From positions 1,984,001 to 2,048,000 of the forward strand of contig OX336341.1 in NCBI GenBank assembly GCA_946902875.1: a DNA stretch of 64,000 nucleotides. The letters run 5' to 3'. Below the pieces are notes generated by a model, which was given only the letters and a program-made list of their open reading frames with translations, ran no database searches and was not told where the DNA came from. The DNA comes from Nematopogon swammerdamellus. Lineage: Eukaryota > Arthropoda > Insecta > Lepidoptera > Adelidae. The position numbers were made by a program, and so were the translations under genes. Each line of letters begins with the position of its first letter. The stretch's first letter is position 1. Positions 42,126-54,043 of the stretch are shown here, piece after piece.

Positions 42126-42413
42126 AGGCCTCACGCACTCTATGTACTTGCGCGCGCTAACTACCTACCGCCCGACGGGCCGCCGGCGGTCTTTTTCAGT
42201 GAAAATTCGTCAGCCGCGGGAAGTATACATAGACGCTCGCCCACGCAACTGCGCGCAGCTGCAAAGCAATAACCACTTTAGACTCGATCGTTAAGGTACA
42301 TTTTCGCACGCAGCGATTGACGATGTGAAACAGTAGGCTATTAAAGCCCGAAGGTAGGAACATTTTCTATGGAGTGATTTATCTGTTACGAAGTAACTAT
42401 TAAGTAATCTGTG
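42126..42413. mobile_element. AGGCCTC element, empty-site copy (288 bp)
   Basis: Flanked by a perfect 8 bp duplication ACCAAACC (42118-42125 and 42414-42421). The sequence runs AGGCCTCACGCACTC to AAGTAATCTGTG. It lacks the LINE-D and NUMT inserts of the 35.5-36.7 kb copy. The 8 bp duplication suggests hAT or P, but no inverted ends are visible. Confidence 0.8.
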
Positions 42414-42421
42414 ACCAAACC

Positions 42422-43068
42422 AACCCGGCGATAGTAGCTCGCCTACTACCTAATGAGTTTTTTATTATGATGGCAGTAGGTTAGGTACTCGTATTGTATC
42501 TGCAATGTTTGTCGCCAATATTAGTGAAGGATTTTCACTGGTTTACTATAATGTAAAAACATTGTTATCTGAAATGGCGACCAATCAACGTTCATTGATT
42601 CATTCATGCCTACTTCCTTTATACGATAACAAATCATAGATATTCGTTAGCAAAGCCAACGCAAGGGTATCAAATGTTCTGTTGTCTATTACAATCAAAG
42701 TTAACACGAATTTATACAAATATGTAGAACATAAACATTAAATATCAGAAAGAGCTTATTAAAAGAAAATTTAAACTAAAACTAACATAAAACCAAACTT
42801 ACCTAACTATTTAGATCTATTTTGTTAGCAAAATAAAACTAAACATGAACTTACAAATAAAATATTTCTTCTACTTCAGACGAGACAGCCATAGTCCCTA
42901 GAACCCTTATAGCGCTCCCTCTTTGAATTTCTAGGCTTATGCGGGTATGAAGAAAGCCTAAATCAAAGTTGAATTATTTGCGTGGTTCAACGGTTATTAA
43001 TCCGGATAACGAACTTTTTGTTCAGTAACAAATTTTATGAAACAGTGAATATTTTACTGTTATGTTCG
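42422..43068. other. No recognised feature
   Basis: AT-rich, no usable frame and no repeat recognised. Confidence 0.4.
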
Positions 43069-43394
43069 TACCGTGTGGGGCCGGTACTTTCAAAGAGTAG
43101 CCCCACTGCATCTCTCCCCGTGTATGTCGTAAAAGGCGACTAAGGCATATGACTCCCTTCTTATATTACTAGGTGGTAGGGTTTAACCCGCCCGGGTTGG
43201 TACCACCGCACTGAATGAAACGTCGTTTGAAACGGCTATGTAAATAGTTTGTGTTTTCCGATCAGTTCAGTGTAGCCGGCACGATCAAAGAGGGAAGCAC
43301 TGACATGGCACCTAGTTCACCTGGTGTTATGGGCTGACATCACGGACGTTGTAGGTGATGTAGCCAACCGTGTCAGTTTCCATAAAAAAAAAAA
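43069..43394 (+). mobile_element. Second module B / SINE1 fusion (headless)
   Basis: GTACCGTGTGGGGCCGG and the first 75 bases of module B run directly into CTTCTTATATTACTAGGTGG of the SINE1 central domain, skipping the tRNA/5S head. A complete tail and poly(A) follow. Confidence 0.75.
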
Positions 43395-43675
43395 TATATG
43401 AATTATTATAGTTTATTATTTGATAATCAATTATTAAACTAGAAAAAAAAAACACATACTTTTTCGTGGGAGTTATGAAAAATAGGTAGGAAAACGGCAC
43501 GAAGGCATCTAATAATGCTATTAGATAGAAAATGATTTATTGCTCCAAGAAACATTTAACAGTAATAAGTTACATTAGAAAATTTTCATACGGTGCAAAG
43601 GCGCACTTTTCAACTCCCTTACAAAGATTTCCAACAGTCAACCGTTAGATGTTTGAGATTCGATTAATATAGTTG

Positions 43676-45770
43676 ACTAGCTTAGCCCGCGGCTCCGCTC
43701 GCGTGAAATTCATATTTCAAAGAAGACAGTAAGTAACTATGAGCGAGGCCGAAGGCCGAGTTGCGTTCAGGAAGTCGATAAACCATCTCTAAAAAAGTAA
43801 GTAATTAAAGGCGAGGCCGATGGTTAAGCTGCATTAAGATGGCTGAGCTAAATCTAAAAAGAAAATAAACCTTCTCGAAGAAAGTAAGTAACTGAGGGCG
43901 AGGCCGAAGGCCAAGCTACATTCAGGAAGACCATAAACCTTCTCGAAGAAAGTAAGCAACAAAGGGCGAGGCGGAAGGCCGAGCTGCGTTCAGGAAGACG
44001 ATAAACATTCTCTAAGACAGTAAGTAACTATGGGCGAAGCCAAAGGCCGAGCTGCGTTCAGGAAAAGGATAAACTTTCTCGAAGAAAGTGAGTAACAAAG
44101 GGCGAGGCCGAAGGCCGAGCTCCGTTCAGGAAGACGATAAACCTTATCTAAGAAAGTAAGTAATTCAGGGTGAGGCCAAAGGCCGAGCTGCGTTCAGGAA
44201 GACGATAAACCTTCTCGGAAAAAGTAAGCAACTGAGGGCGAGGCAGAATTCCGACCTGCGTTCAGAAAGACTATAAACCTTCTCAAAGAAAGTAAGTAAC
44301 TAAGGGCGAGGCCGAAGGCCGAGCTGCGTTCAGGAAGACCATAAACCTTCTCGAAGACAGTAAGTAACTGAGGGCGAGGCCGAAGGCCGAGCTGCGTTCA
44401 GGAAGATTATAAACCTTCTCGAAGAAAGTAAGTAACAAAGGGCGAGGCCGAAGGCCGAGCTGCGTTCAGGAAGATTATAAACCTTCTCGAAGAAAGTAAG
44501 TAACAAAGGGCGAGGCCGAAGGCCGAGCTGCGTTCAGGAAGACGATAAACCTTCTCGAAGAAAGTAAGTAACTGAGAGTGAGGCCGAAGGGCCGAGCTGC
44601 GTTCAGGAAGATGATAAACTTTCTCGAAAAAAGTAAGTTACTGAGGGTGAGGCCGAAAGCCGAGCTGCGTTCAGCAAGACCATAAACCTTCTCGAAGAAA
44701 GCAAGTAAGTGAGGGCGAGGCCGAAGGCCGAGCTCCGTTTAGGAAGACTATAAACCTTCTCGGTGAAAGTAAGTATAAACTATGGGTGAGGCCGAAGGCC
44801 GAGCTGCGTTCAGGAAGAGGAAAAACCTTCTCGATGAAAGTAAGTAACTAAGTAACGAAAGAACGTAACTAAGGGCAAGGCCACTGTCACCCCAAATCCG
44901 CCTCCCCCCCCCCCCCCCCCCCTTTCAATGTAAAATCCAAAAACCCTGAAACACTTAATTTTAATTTGTTTATTTATGATGAGTAGCTATAATTATAATT
45001 ATGAAGTCCCTACCTTAAAAAAACCGATAATTCTGTACAAACTTTCACCCCCCATTTCAAAATTTCAGTTTTCTAGACTTAGTAGTTTTAGATAGAGAAA
45101 AGAAGATAGAGATTAAATTATCCTCCCTTCCCCTCTCCCCGCGGACACCTCCCCCCCCCCCCCTACCTCAACCCCCCTCTTCAAATCTACCGCCACTATG
45201 AATAAAATTATTTAAAATCATTTCAAATCCTAAAATCTAATTTTGAAATCAATCAATAACAAAAACGCTGAAACACGTAATTCTTTATTTCATACCAATT
45301 TTCATATCCCTACCTTGAGAAATGCTGGGTTCCCCATACAAACTTTCACCCCTATTTCACCCCCTTAAGGGTTGTTTTTTGAGAGAAAAGGTAGCCTATG
45401 TCCTTCCTCAGGATGCAATTCATCTCCATACAAAATTTTATAAAATCCTAAAATATAATTTTTAAATCATCCCCTATTTTGGTTGATTTAGCAAAAACGC
45501 TGAGACACGTAATTCTTTATTTCATACCAAAAGCCTAAATATGAATTTTCATATCCCTACCTTGAGAAATGCTGGGTTCCCCATACAAACTTTCACCCCT
45601 ATTTCACCCCCTTAAGGGTTGTTTTTTGAGAAAAAAGGTAGCCTATGTCCTTCCTCAGGATCCAATTCATCTCCGTGCAAATTTGTTCAGCGGTTTAGAC
45701 GTGAAAAGGTAACAGACAGACAACAGAGTTACTTTCGAATTTATAATATTAGTATTAGTATAGTATTAAG
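43676..45770 (-). mobile_element. Non-autonomous Helitron with a minisatellite
   Basis: Read on the minus strand: 5' end around CTATACTAATACTAATATTA followed by the AACTCTGTTGTCTGTCTGTT region. Then a duplicated TTTCTCAAGGTAGGGATATG block, two C-runs and the 68 bp array. The 3' terminus is CACGCGAGCGGAGCCGCGGG and GCTAGT. These ends are typical of moth Helitrons. No Rep/helicase inside. Confidence 0.75.
43716..44880 (-). repeat. 68 bp tandem array in the Helitron, about 17 units
   Basis: On the plus strand the unit contains AAAGTAAGTAACTGAGGGCG, AGGCCGAAGGCCGAGCTGCG and AACCTTCTCGAAG. The palindromic CCGAAGGCCG-like core recurs in nearly every unit. Confidence 0.9.
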
Positions 45771-45804
45771 TCGCCTTCGGCGAAGTGTCCTTCGCCGAAG
45801 GCGT
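45768..45804. repeat. Perfect short hairpin at the Helitron 5' edge
   Basis: CGCCTTCGGCGAAG, three bases, CTTCGCCGAAGGCG. It could be the end structure of a neighbouring element. Confidence 0.65.
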
Positions 45805-46538
45805 GAGTAACGTGATATTTATTTACGATATAATGCGACATACATCTAATTTTTTGATATAAATAACCTAACTTTTATAGATATACCTATTGTACTACGG
45901 CACAGACTGGCTCGACCTTGCTCGGGGCATATCGCGGTACCTCCGGGCACCGTAGGCGATTAGCCCACGACGCGAGGGATAGGTAGCTAGATTTTAGAGT
46001 CCCTCACTCCTGTTGCAGGTACAGCTATATACCTGCCGGTAGATCTACGCGACAAAGAGCCAATCGCCAAGCCAAATAATATATGCATGATTAGCTAGTT
46101 AATTTAGTGTATACACTCTCACCGATTCGTACACTGTTAGGTATATTATGTTTTACTGTTAAAATTGTTGTATTATTATTACATTACATTAGACAATTAT
46201 AACATTGACTATAAGTATAGATATATAAGTACGTACTTAGTGGAATATTAACTGAGTGCACACATAGTGGTACATGTAACAGGATATTGTTGTTTATTAT
46301 ACCCTTATATACGCATACATATAGACACTTGTATTTGTACGTATTGACCATAGAATTATTTTTGTTTATTATATGTGACACTTGTATTTGTATGTGCTGA
46401 ATATATAGAATTCTACAAGAATATTAATGTAGTACTACCACATAAATATTATATATTATATAAACATACTGACTACTACTGACATACTTGTCGTGTTACT
46501 TGCTCTGGTTCCTGCTAACCGAGTTGACCTTCTTTTTC
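45805..46538 (+). other. Probable 5' region of the LINE-A fusion element
   Basis: GC-richer block at 45900-46080 followed by AT-rich sequence to the first ATG. It may be the element's 5' UTR. The boundary is not defined. Confidence 0.35.
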
Positions 46539-48647
46539 ATGCGCACACGGAGCGGCGCACGGGCCGCAATGGCCAGCGAGAGCGACGAGCGCCTGCAGAG
46601 CCTGCTACAGCAGACGGAGGAGCTGCGCGAGCTGAACGAGCGTCTCCTCACCGAGCAGGACGACAACTCGGCCGCGTTTGAGAACGTCTTGGCCGACAAT
46701 GCTCGGCTCAAAGCGTTGCTCGCCAAGAAGGAGAGGTGCCTCGCGGAGCTCCAGGAGAGTGAGGAGAAGTGCATGGAAATGATCTACTGGTACGAGAATA
46801 ACCAGAAGGAGTTTGAGAAGGTCCTGGACTCGAACAACGCACTTCACAAGGAGTTGCTGGAGGTGCGGAGCATTAAGGACAGCAACTGCTCGTACTCCTA
46901 CGACGGGACGGCGGAGGAACTGCGCGAGGTGAGGGACCGGCTGACCACTGAGAGGAAGCAGAACGTTGCGCTGCGGAAAGAAGTAGCTGAGAAGAGCTCA
47001 GTCATCCGCGACCAGTCTCTAAGATTGATGGAACTGGAAGCAGCCGTTCGCTGCAGCGCGAGCGCACGCTCCACGACACCCCGGCGAGCTCGCTTCCCCT
47101 CCCCCTGCCCCGCCGTAGAATGCGTCGTTATTCACGACACCCCAGTAGATCGGCAAACTGCGTCTCCACAGGAGTCTCTGCGGCACACCCCCCCTTCTAC
47201 AGAGCCACTTCTTTCCCCCATCCCCCCCACTGCCACGCGATCAAGTGAGCCACCGGCAGCGGCAAGTACCAGCTCTGCCGCCGCCACACCGCCTCCAACC
47301 AGGATAGCACACAGCGTGGAGACCACTACGACGTCAGGTGGGAACTCTTCCAAGAAGAGAAAGGGAAAGGGAAAGAAGAAGACAACTGCCAAAGAGCCCC
47401 GTTCAGCTTCAGATAATGAACTTTTAAATTGTAAACAATTTGGATTTCGGAAAGGACTGTCAACGGGTGATGCTATAGCTTCTATGGTAAAATCAATATT
47501 AACTTCCCTAGACGACTCTCAGCATACTTATGGCATCTTTTGTGACCTGTCCAAAGCCTTTGACTGTGTAAATCATGAAATATTACTAATGAAACTAGAG
47601 CATTATGGTATACGAGACAATGAATTGCGTGTATTCCAATCATATTTAGAAAATAGAGCTCAAATATGTGACGTCAATGGCATAAAGTCGAATGTAGAAT
47701 CAATCACAATGGGTGTACCGCAGGGTTCTATCTTGGGACCATTATTGTTTCTAACTTATGTTAACGACATCTCGAGCTGTATAACAGACGATATAGAGAT
47801 GGTAATGTTTGCAGATGATATCTCAGTTGTACTGAAAAACAATGACATAGGTAAACTAAGAGAATCTTTTATAACTGTACTAACATCTCTAAAATCATGG
47901 TTCGAGTGCAACAATTTATTACTAAATGTTAACAAAACTAACATTATGCACTTTGCTCTAGGGACTCATAGACGTAATAACACTGATGACATATTAAAAA
48001 CTGCAGAAAACTTGTCATTAAACCTTGCTAATGAACTAACTTTTCTTGGGGTAATATTTGATAAAAGTTTTACTTGGAAAGCCCACATAAACTCTTTAGC
48101 TGGTAAGTTGAGTTCCGCTTGTTATGCTATAAAAAAAATTAAAGAGCTATGCGGAACTCATGCTGCAAAGACGGTTTATCATGCCTATTTTGAGAGCATC
48201 ATGTCATATGGCCTTATGTTTTGGGGAAATGCAGCAGATTCAAATAGAATATTTTTATTACAGAAGAGGGCCTTGCGGTACATCTTAAATATGAAAACTA
48301 GAGATACTTGTAGGACAGCATTCGGAGAGATAGGAATCATGACTTTACCAAGTGCATATGTTTACCAGAACATATGCTATGCCAGAAAATATATTCATGA
48401 TTCCTCTCTTAACTCCGACAATCATAACTATGACACACGCTGTAAGAATAATGTACAATTAATAAGACATAGATTATCCAAAACGTCAAAAAGCTTTATC
48501 TGTAATAGTGTTAGATTTTATAATAAACTGTCTTCTAACATAAAACAATTAGATGACAATAATTTTAAACGACGGATTAAACTAATGTTAATTGAAAAGA
48601 GTTATTATACTGTTAAGGATGCGTTAATTGACCGTAATTTTATATAA
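46539..48647 (+). pseudogene. LINE-A relative: coiled-coil ORF joined in frame to half an RT
   Basis: One 702-codon frame from the ATG at MRTRSG. Residues 1 to about 200 are charged with strong coiled-coil character (LLQQTEELRELNERLL, heptad-like to EVAEKS). A Pro/Ser/Thr-rich linker follows, then a basic KKRKGKGKKK segment near 280. At about residue 290 (47406) the frame passes straight into LINE-A reverse transcriptase at DNELLNCKQFGFRKG, keeps SKAFDCVN and FADD, and runs to the natural ORF2 end. The endonuclease and RT fingers are missing, so it cannot be an active RT. The likeliest origin is internal deletion of a LINE, fusing ORF1 to ORF2. The coiled-coil part could instead be a captured host sequence. 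RT codons are close to the 9.9 kb copy. Confidence 0.75.
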
Positions 48648-49093
48648 GAGTCTGACTACTGTTTTTCCCACTAACAACTTTGACAATTGGATACACTTTG
48701 TATCATTAGATTTTTAATATGACTTATTACATTTCTTTGTAATAAACGTAAACTAATTGTTTTTATTTGACTTGATATATGAAGTATCAAAATTGACGAT
48801 GGCACTATACACCAGATATAGGTAATGTAAATAGGCAGAGTGGTCAGATTCTTGAGTGTTCATGCTTATGCTGTAAATATTAATGTTCTTGTGAGCGGTA
48901 GTATGCGTTAATTATTGTAAATTACTTGAATTATAATACTTATATATAAGGTACTAACAAAACATTGTGACTTGCGAAGTTTGTTTGTCAGTTCTTCTTC
49001 GCATTGAATTTAGAACTGGCAGAATTTTCGACATGTCCAAGCGTAGGTTACCTACCTATGGATGAAATTATACAATACAATACAATACAATTA
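48648..49093 (+). repeat. LINE-A 3' UTR with ATACA tail
   Basis: From the stop codon to repeated ATACA pentamers (TACAATACAATACAATT). The match to 22070-22505 defines the 3' UTR as about 430 bp. Confidence 0.85.
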
Positions 49094-49185
49094 GTATGGA
49101 GTATGGATGGATATGGATGGAATGGATGGATATGGATATGGAAGTATGGATTAGTATGGTTGGATGGATATGGATGGATATTTGA
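49094..49185 (+). repeat. GGATGG/GGATAT simple repeat
   Basis: Imperfect short repeats of ATGGATGGATATGG directly after the LINE-A tail. Confidence 0.85.
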
Positions 49186-49387
49186 TATTTATTAATTTGT
49201 TACTTTAGTTAGACATAATGTCAAGCTTATATCTATTTTCTGTCTAAATTTTAGTTTACATTTTTAAGCTGCTTGTGTTTTTGAAAAATTATAAAAAAAA
49301 TATAAATGTAATTTTTTTTTATTTTGTTGAATTCATTTTCAATGCGACGCATCTTCTAACCTAACCTATATTCCTATATACCTATAC

Positions 49388-49735
49388 CCAACGAGCCCAA
49401 ATATGGTGGATTTATCGTGTGTAGTTTAGGAGTTCCTATGGCTTCCTTCCGGCTCCATCATCAGGACCCTGGAAATAACATATGACTAGAGTACTTGCGA
49501 AGACAAATTTAACGAGCCCAAACACGGTCGATTTATTATGTGTGGTTTAGGAGTTCCTATGGCTTCATTCCGGCTCCGTCATCAGGACCCCGGACATCAT
49601 AATATATGACAAGAGTACTTGCGAAGACAGATCCAACGATCCCAAACACGATGGGCTTATCATGTCAAGTTTAGGAGTTCCTTCCTGAAAGTATGGCTTC
49701 ATTCCGGCTCCATCATCAGACCCCAACTAACCTTT
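49388..49735 (-). repeat. 122 bp tandem repeat, three units
   Basis: AACGAGCCCAAA recurs at 49389, 49511 and (as AACGATCCCAAA) 49634. On the minus strand each unit has CTGATGATGGAGCCGGAA and GTTTGGGCTCGTT, motifs shared with the 130 bp array downstream. Confidence 0.85.
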
Positions 49736-50540
49736 TCCTTATCCCGACTTTCTCGTGTCGCTCAGCGACATTATTTTTTCGAATTCCGTAGATTCATTTC
49801 CAATGTGCTCGATACTCGTGTGAGGCACGAAATCTGCGAATTTATTTTTTCAAGAAGGTTGAGCTACAGGGCAAACCCTTAACCCGATCGTCTTTTTTTA
49901 GGCTCAAATTGTAGCTGACTAAATTGTCCAGAGGAATTTTTCTCAAATTTTTGATATCATTCTTCGTTTCCAAAATATCGAGCGCCAAAATCAAAAATTC
50001 GGAAAAAAAAATTTTTTTTTTTTCACTATTTCGGCCATAGCTTTTTTTGTTTTTTACTTTCTCGAATAATTATTTTTGCACCTTACAGCTCTCATGAATA
50101 CGCGTCTTTTTTAATATCATATCTTCACAACTCTCCGAGATATAAGGGGATCGCACTTTTTCGTGAAATCGGGGCCTATACTGGAACGAACCAAAAGACA
50201 TTTTCAATGTCAAAAGTCATTTCGTGTTGCCTGTGGGGTAGTCGCTCTGTGGGGTAATCGCTTACGGTGTACTATGCGTTTGCAGTCTTTGCTTACGGTG
50301 ACGCTTGGTCCGGGTCGCCTCCACCCTCAAATTATATGGTTGAGGGAGGCGATGGCTGGCCCTGGCGTGATGGGCGTGATGCTCGTGAACGGGTGCTGGT
50401 TGTGGAGACTGGCCTGCTCCAATTGGCTCCAACGTGTTATATGAATGGTTTAAGCTTATAGAAAAAAAATTATATTTGTGATACATTTTTAGATATAGTG
50501 ATGACTGGTATGTAGGCAGTGGCAAAAATTTTTAACCGAC
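49736..50540. other. Unassigned repeat-like sequence
   Basis: Contains the poly(A)/poly(T)-rich stretch near 50005-50025. Around 50260-50440 lies a GC-richer segment with a 93-codon frame that I do not recognise. Confidence 0.35.
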
Positions 50541-50740
50541 TTCAAAAAAAGGAGGAAGTTCTCAAATCGACTGTTTTTTTAAACGGTTTTATTTAGCTTG
50601 ACTCCGTATATTTGTTTGTTTGTTACTATCTTTGTTTCAAATCTTGCGACAACTTTTTCAACTACTTCTACTGAACCGATTTTTATGAAACTTTGCACAC
50701 ACATTGAGTTCTCGTGACAAAACAATATTATGATAATTTC

Positions 50741-52937
50741 AACTTGGTAACGAGGGTCTGATGATGGAGTCAGGAGGAGGACAGTGGAACTCTTCAACCG
50801 TTACTAGTAACCCCCTCGAGTTTGGGCTCATATGGTTGGTTTGGAAGAGTGTCCCATACTTCTACCAATACACTTGGTGACGAGGGTCTGATGATGGAGT
50901 CAGGAGGTGTACAGTGGAACTCTTCAACCGTTACTAGTAACCCCCTCGAGTTTGGGCTCATTTGATTGGTTTGGACGAGTGTCCCATACTTCTACCAATA
51001 CACTTGGTGACGAGAGTCTGATGATGGAGTCAGGAGGTGTACAGTGGAACTCTTCAACCGTGACTAGTAACCCCCTCGAGTTTGGGCTCATTTGGCTGGT
51101 TTGGACGAGTGTCCCATAGTTCTACCAATATACTTGGTGACGAGGGTCTGATGATGAAGTCAGGAGGTGTACAGTGGAACTCTGCAACCGTTACTAGTAA
51201 CCCCCTCGAGTTTGGGCTCATTTGGTAGGTTTGGACGAGTGTCCCATACTTCTACCAATACACTTGGTGACGAGGGTCTGATGATGGAATCAGGAGGTGT
51301 ACAGTGGAACTCTTCAACCGTGACTAGTAACCCCCTCGAGTTTGGGCTCATTTGGTTGGTTTGGACGAGTGTCCCATACTTCTACCAATACACTTGGTGA
51401 CGAGAGTCTGATGATGGAGGCAGGAGGTGGACGGGGAACTCTTCAACCGTTACTAGTAACCCCCTCGAGTTTGGGCTCATATGGTTGGTTTGGACGATGT
51501 CCCATACTTCTACCAATACACTTGGTGACGAGAGTCTGATGATGGAGTCAGGAGGTGTACAGTGGAACTCTTCAACCGTGACTAGTAACCCCCTCGAGTT
51601 TGGGCTCATTTGGTTGGTTTGGACGAGTGTTCTATATTTCTACCAATACACATGGTGACGAGGGTCTGATGATGGAGTCAGGAGGTGTACAGTGGAACTC
51701 TTCAATCGTTACTAGTAACCCCTCGAGTTTGGGCTCATATGGTGGGTTTGGACGATTGTCCCATACTTCTACCAATACACTTGGTGACGAGGGTCTGATG
51801 ATGGAGTCAGGAGGTGGACAGTGGAACTCTTCAACCGTTACTAGTAACTCCCTCGAGTTTGGGCTCATATGGTGGGTTTGGACGAGTGTCCCATACTTCT
51901 ACCAATACACTTGGTGACGAGGGTCTGATGATGGAGTCAGGAGGTGTACAGTGGAACTCTTCAACCGTTACTAGTAACTTCCTCGAGTTTGGGCTCATTT
52001 GGCTGGTTTGGACGAATGTCCCATACTTCTACCAAAACACTTGGTGACGAGAGTGTGATGATGGAGTCAGGAGGTGGACGGGGAACTCTTCAACCGTTAC
52101 TAGTAACCCCCTCGAGTTTGGGCTCATATGGTTAGTTTGGACGAGTGTCCCATACTACTACCAATACACTTGGTGACGAGGGTCTGATGATGGAGTCAGG
52201 AGGTGTACAGAGGAACTCTTCAACCGTTACTAGTAACCCCCTCGAGTTTGGGCTCATTTGATTGGTTTGGAGGAGTGTCCCATAGTTCTACCAATATACT
52301 TGGTGACGAGGGTCTGATGATGGAGTCAGGAGGTGTACAGTGGAACTCTTCAACCGTTACTAGTAACCCCCTCGAGTTTGGGCTCATTCGGTTGGCTTGA
52401 ACGAGTGTTCCATACTTCTAACCAATACACTTGGTGACGATGGTCTGATGATGGAGGCAGGAAGTGTACAGTAGAACTCTTCAACCGTTACTATTAACTC
52501 CCTCGAGTTTGGGATCATATGGTTGGTTTGGAAGAGTGTCCCATACTTCTACCAATACACTTGATGACGAGGGTCTGATGATGGAGTCAGGAGGTGTACA
52601 GTGGAACTCTTCAACCGTTACTAGTAACCCCCTCGAGTTTGGGCTCATATGGTTGGTTTGGACGAGTGTCCCTTACTTCTACCAATACACTTGGTGACGA
52701 GGGTATGATGATGGAGTCAGGAGGTGTACAGTGGAACTCTTCAACCGTTACTAGTAACCCCCTCGAGTTTGGGCTCATAGGGTTGGTTTGGACGAGTGTC
52801 CCTTACTTTTACCAATACACTTGGCGACGAGGGTCTGATGATGGAGTCAGGAGGTGTACAGTGGAACTCTTCAACCGTTACTAGTAACCCCCTCGAGTTT
52901 GGGCTCATTTGGTTTGTTTGGACGAGTGTCCCATACT
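50741..52937 (+). repeat. 130 bp minisatellite, about 17 units
   Basis: Each unit has GGTCTGATGATGGAGTCAGG, AACTCTTCAACCGTTACTAG, CCCTCGAGTTTGGGCTCAT and CCATACTTCTACCAATACAC. GTCTGATGATGG recurs at 50756, 50886, 51016 and 51146. Variation between units is low. The period is not a multiple of three, so the many open frames rotate and are not genes. Confidence 0.92.
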
Positions 52938-53246
52938 TGTCGAACGCAAAAGTATGAAACAGACATACCATCTGTTCAAATTGATTTTGAAAGAGACGGC
53001 GGACACCTTATCCATCCTAAAGCCATACAGTTTCCAGCAAAGTTTAATTATGGAACAGCTGAGAGACGGATGTTACCGATAATTTTGTGATGGGCCTCCA
53101 CTGTCTATAAAATGCAGGGCAGTACTGTTAACCGTGCTGTCGTGTATTTGGGCTCCAGACTATTTGAGAAGGGTCAAGCGTATGTTGCATTGAGTCGCGT
53201 AAAGTCTTTAGAAGGGTTATGTATTGAGGAGCTTGATTGTGAGTAA
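52938..53246 (+). pseudogene. Pif1/Helitron-type helicase C-terminus
   Basis: Directly after the last satellite unit a frame reads [36 protein letters not shown] and [16 protein letters not shown], the last two helicase motifs (V/VI region) of Pif1-like superfamily 1 helicases as found in Helitron Rep/Hel proteins. An in-frame TGA (53088-53090) precedes the WAS motif, and everything upstream is missing. Most likely the remnant of an autonomous Helitron into which, or from which, the array expanded. A host PIF1 fragment is less likely. Confidence 0.78.
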
Positions 53247-54039
53247 TTGACAGGTAAGAAACCGAGTAACAAAGATTCAATGAAAGAGTTGGAAAGGATG
53301 ACGAGTTTACGTAATGAATGATACGAGCCAAAAATCAAACTATAAACGAGTAAATAAAAAAATTGGTAAAAAAACTTTTAAGTTAAACGGTTTTATTAAA
53401 AATAAAAAACTAGAAAAAAAACAGCTGTACAAAAGAGAGAGAGAGAGAGAAATAATAGAAGCGATCGTTTATTATCATATTTGCGTTTGATTCGGATTTG
53501 TTATTACACGGAGTCTACCGTGAGCGAAGCCGCGGGGAAAACCGTGTGTGTGTATGTGTCTATGGGTGTGTCTGTCCGTGGCATCGTAGCTACCAAACGG
53601 ATGGACCGATTTGGTTGCGGTTTTTTTATTGGAAAGCTGGTTTAATCGGCATGGCTGTTAGCTAGGTGTGTAATCAAATAATTCAGTAATAAAAAAATTT
53701 ATTATCTTAAAAAGTGGACCGATTTGAATGTGTTTTTTTTTAAAAAGCTTAAAATAAAAGTGATATTAAAAATTTTATAGTCCCCGACCCTTAAAAAGTC
53801 AAAATTAATTTCGGTTTACTTAGTTACCTTTAACTCGGGGGACCTAAGTAAATAAAGTAAATAAAATATACAAACTCAGAGCTGCGCGGGAGTCCACCGA
53901 ATCCTTTGAGTAAGCAAACGGGAATTTATTTTGGCTTTTTAAGGGTCCCCAACCATTTTTTAAGGTTCCGTACCTCAAAAGAGGAAAAAACGGAACCCTT
54001 ATAGAATCACTTTTTTGTCCGTCTGGCTGGCTGTCTGTC
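53247..54039. other. Downstream Helitron-like and AT-rich sequence
   Basis: Includes a GA microsatellite (53435-53451) and a GTGAGCGAAGCCGCGGGG hairpin-like motif at 53520 without a CTRRT end. Confidence 0.4.
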
Positions 54040-54043
54040 TGTC

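Noticed and set aside
50163..50444. A 93-codon frame near the satellite
   Set aside because: Partly GC-rich but with no recognisable domain and an equally open opposite strand. Left unassigned.
50907..53090. Many open frames of 60-105 codons across the 130 bp array
   Set aside because: All are frame-shifted readings of the same satellite, since the period is not a multiple of three. Only the helicase remnant at the end is informative.
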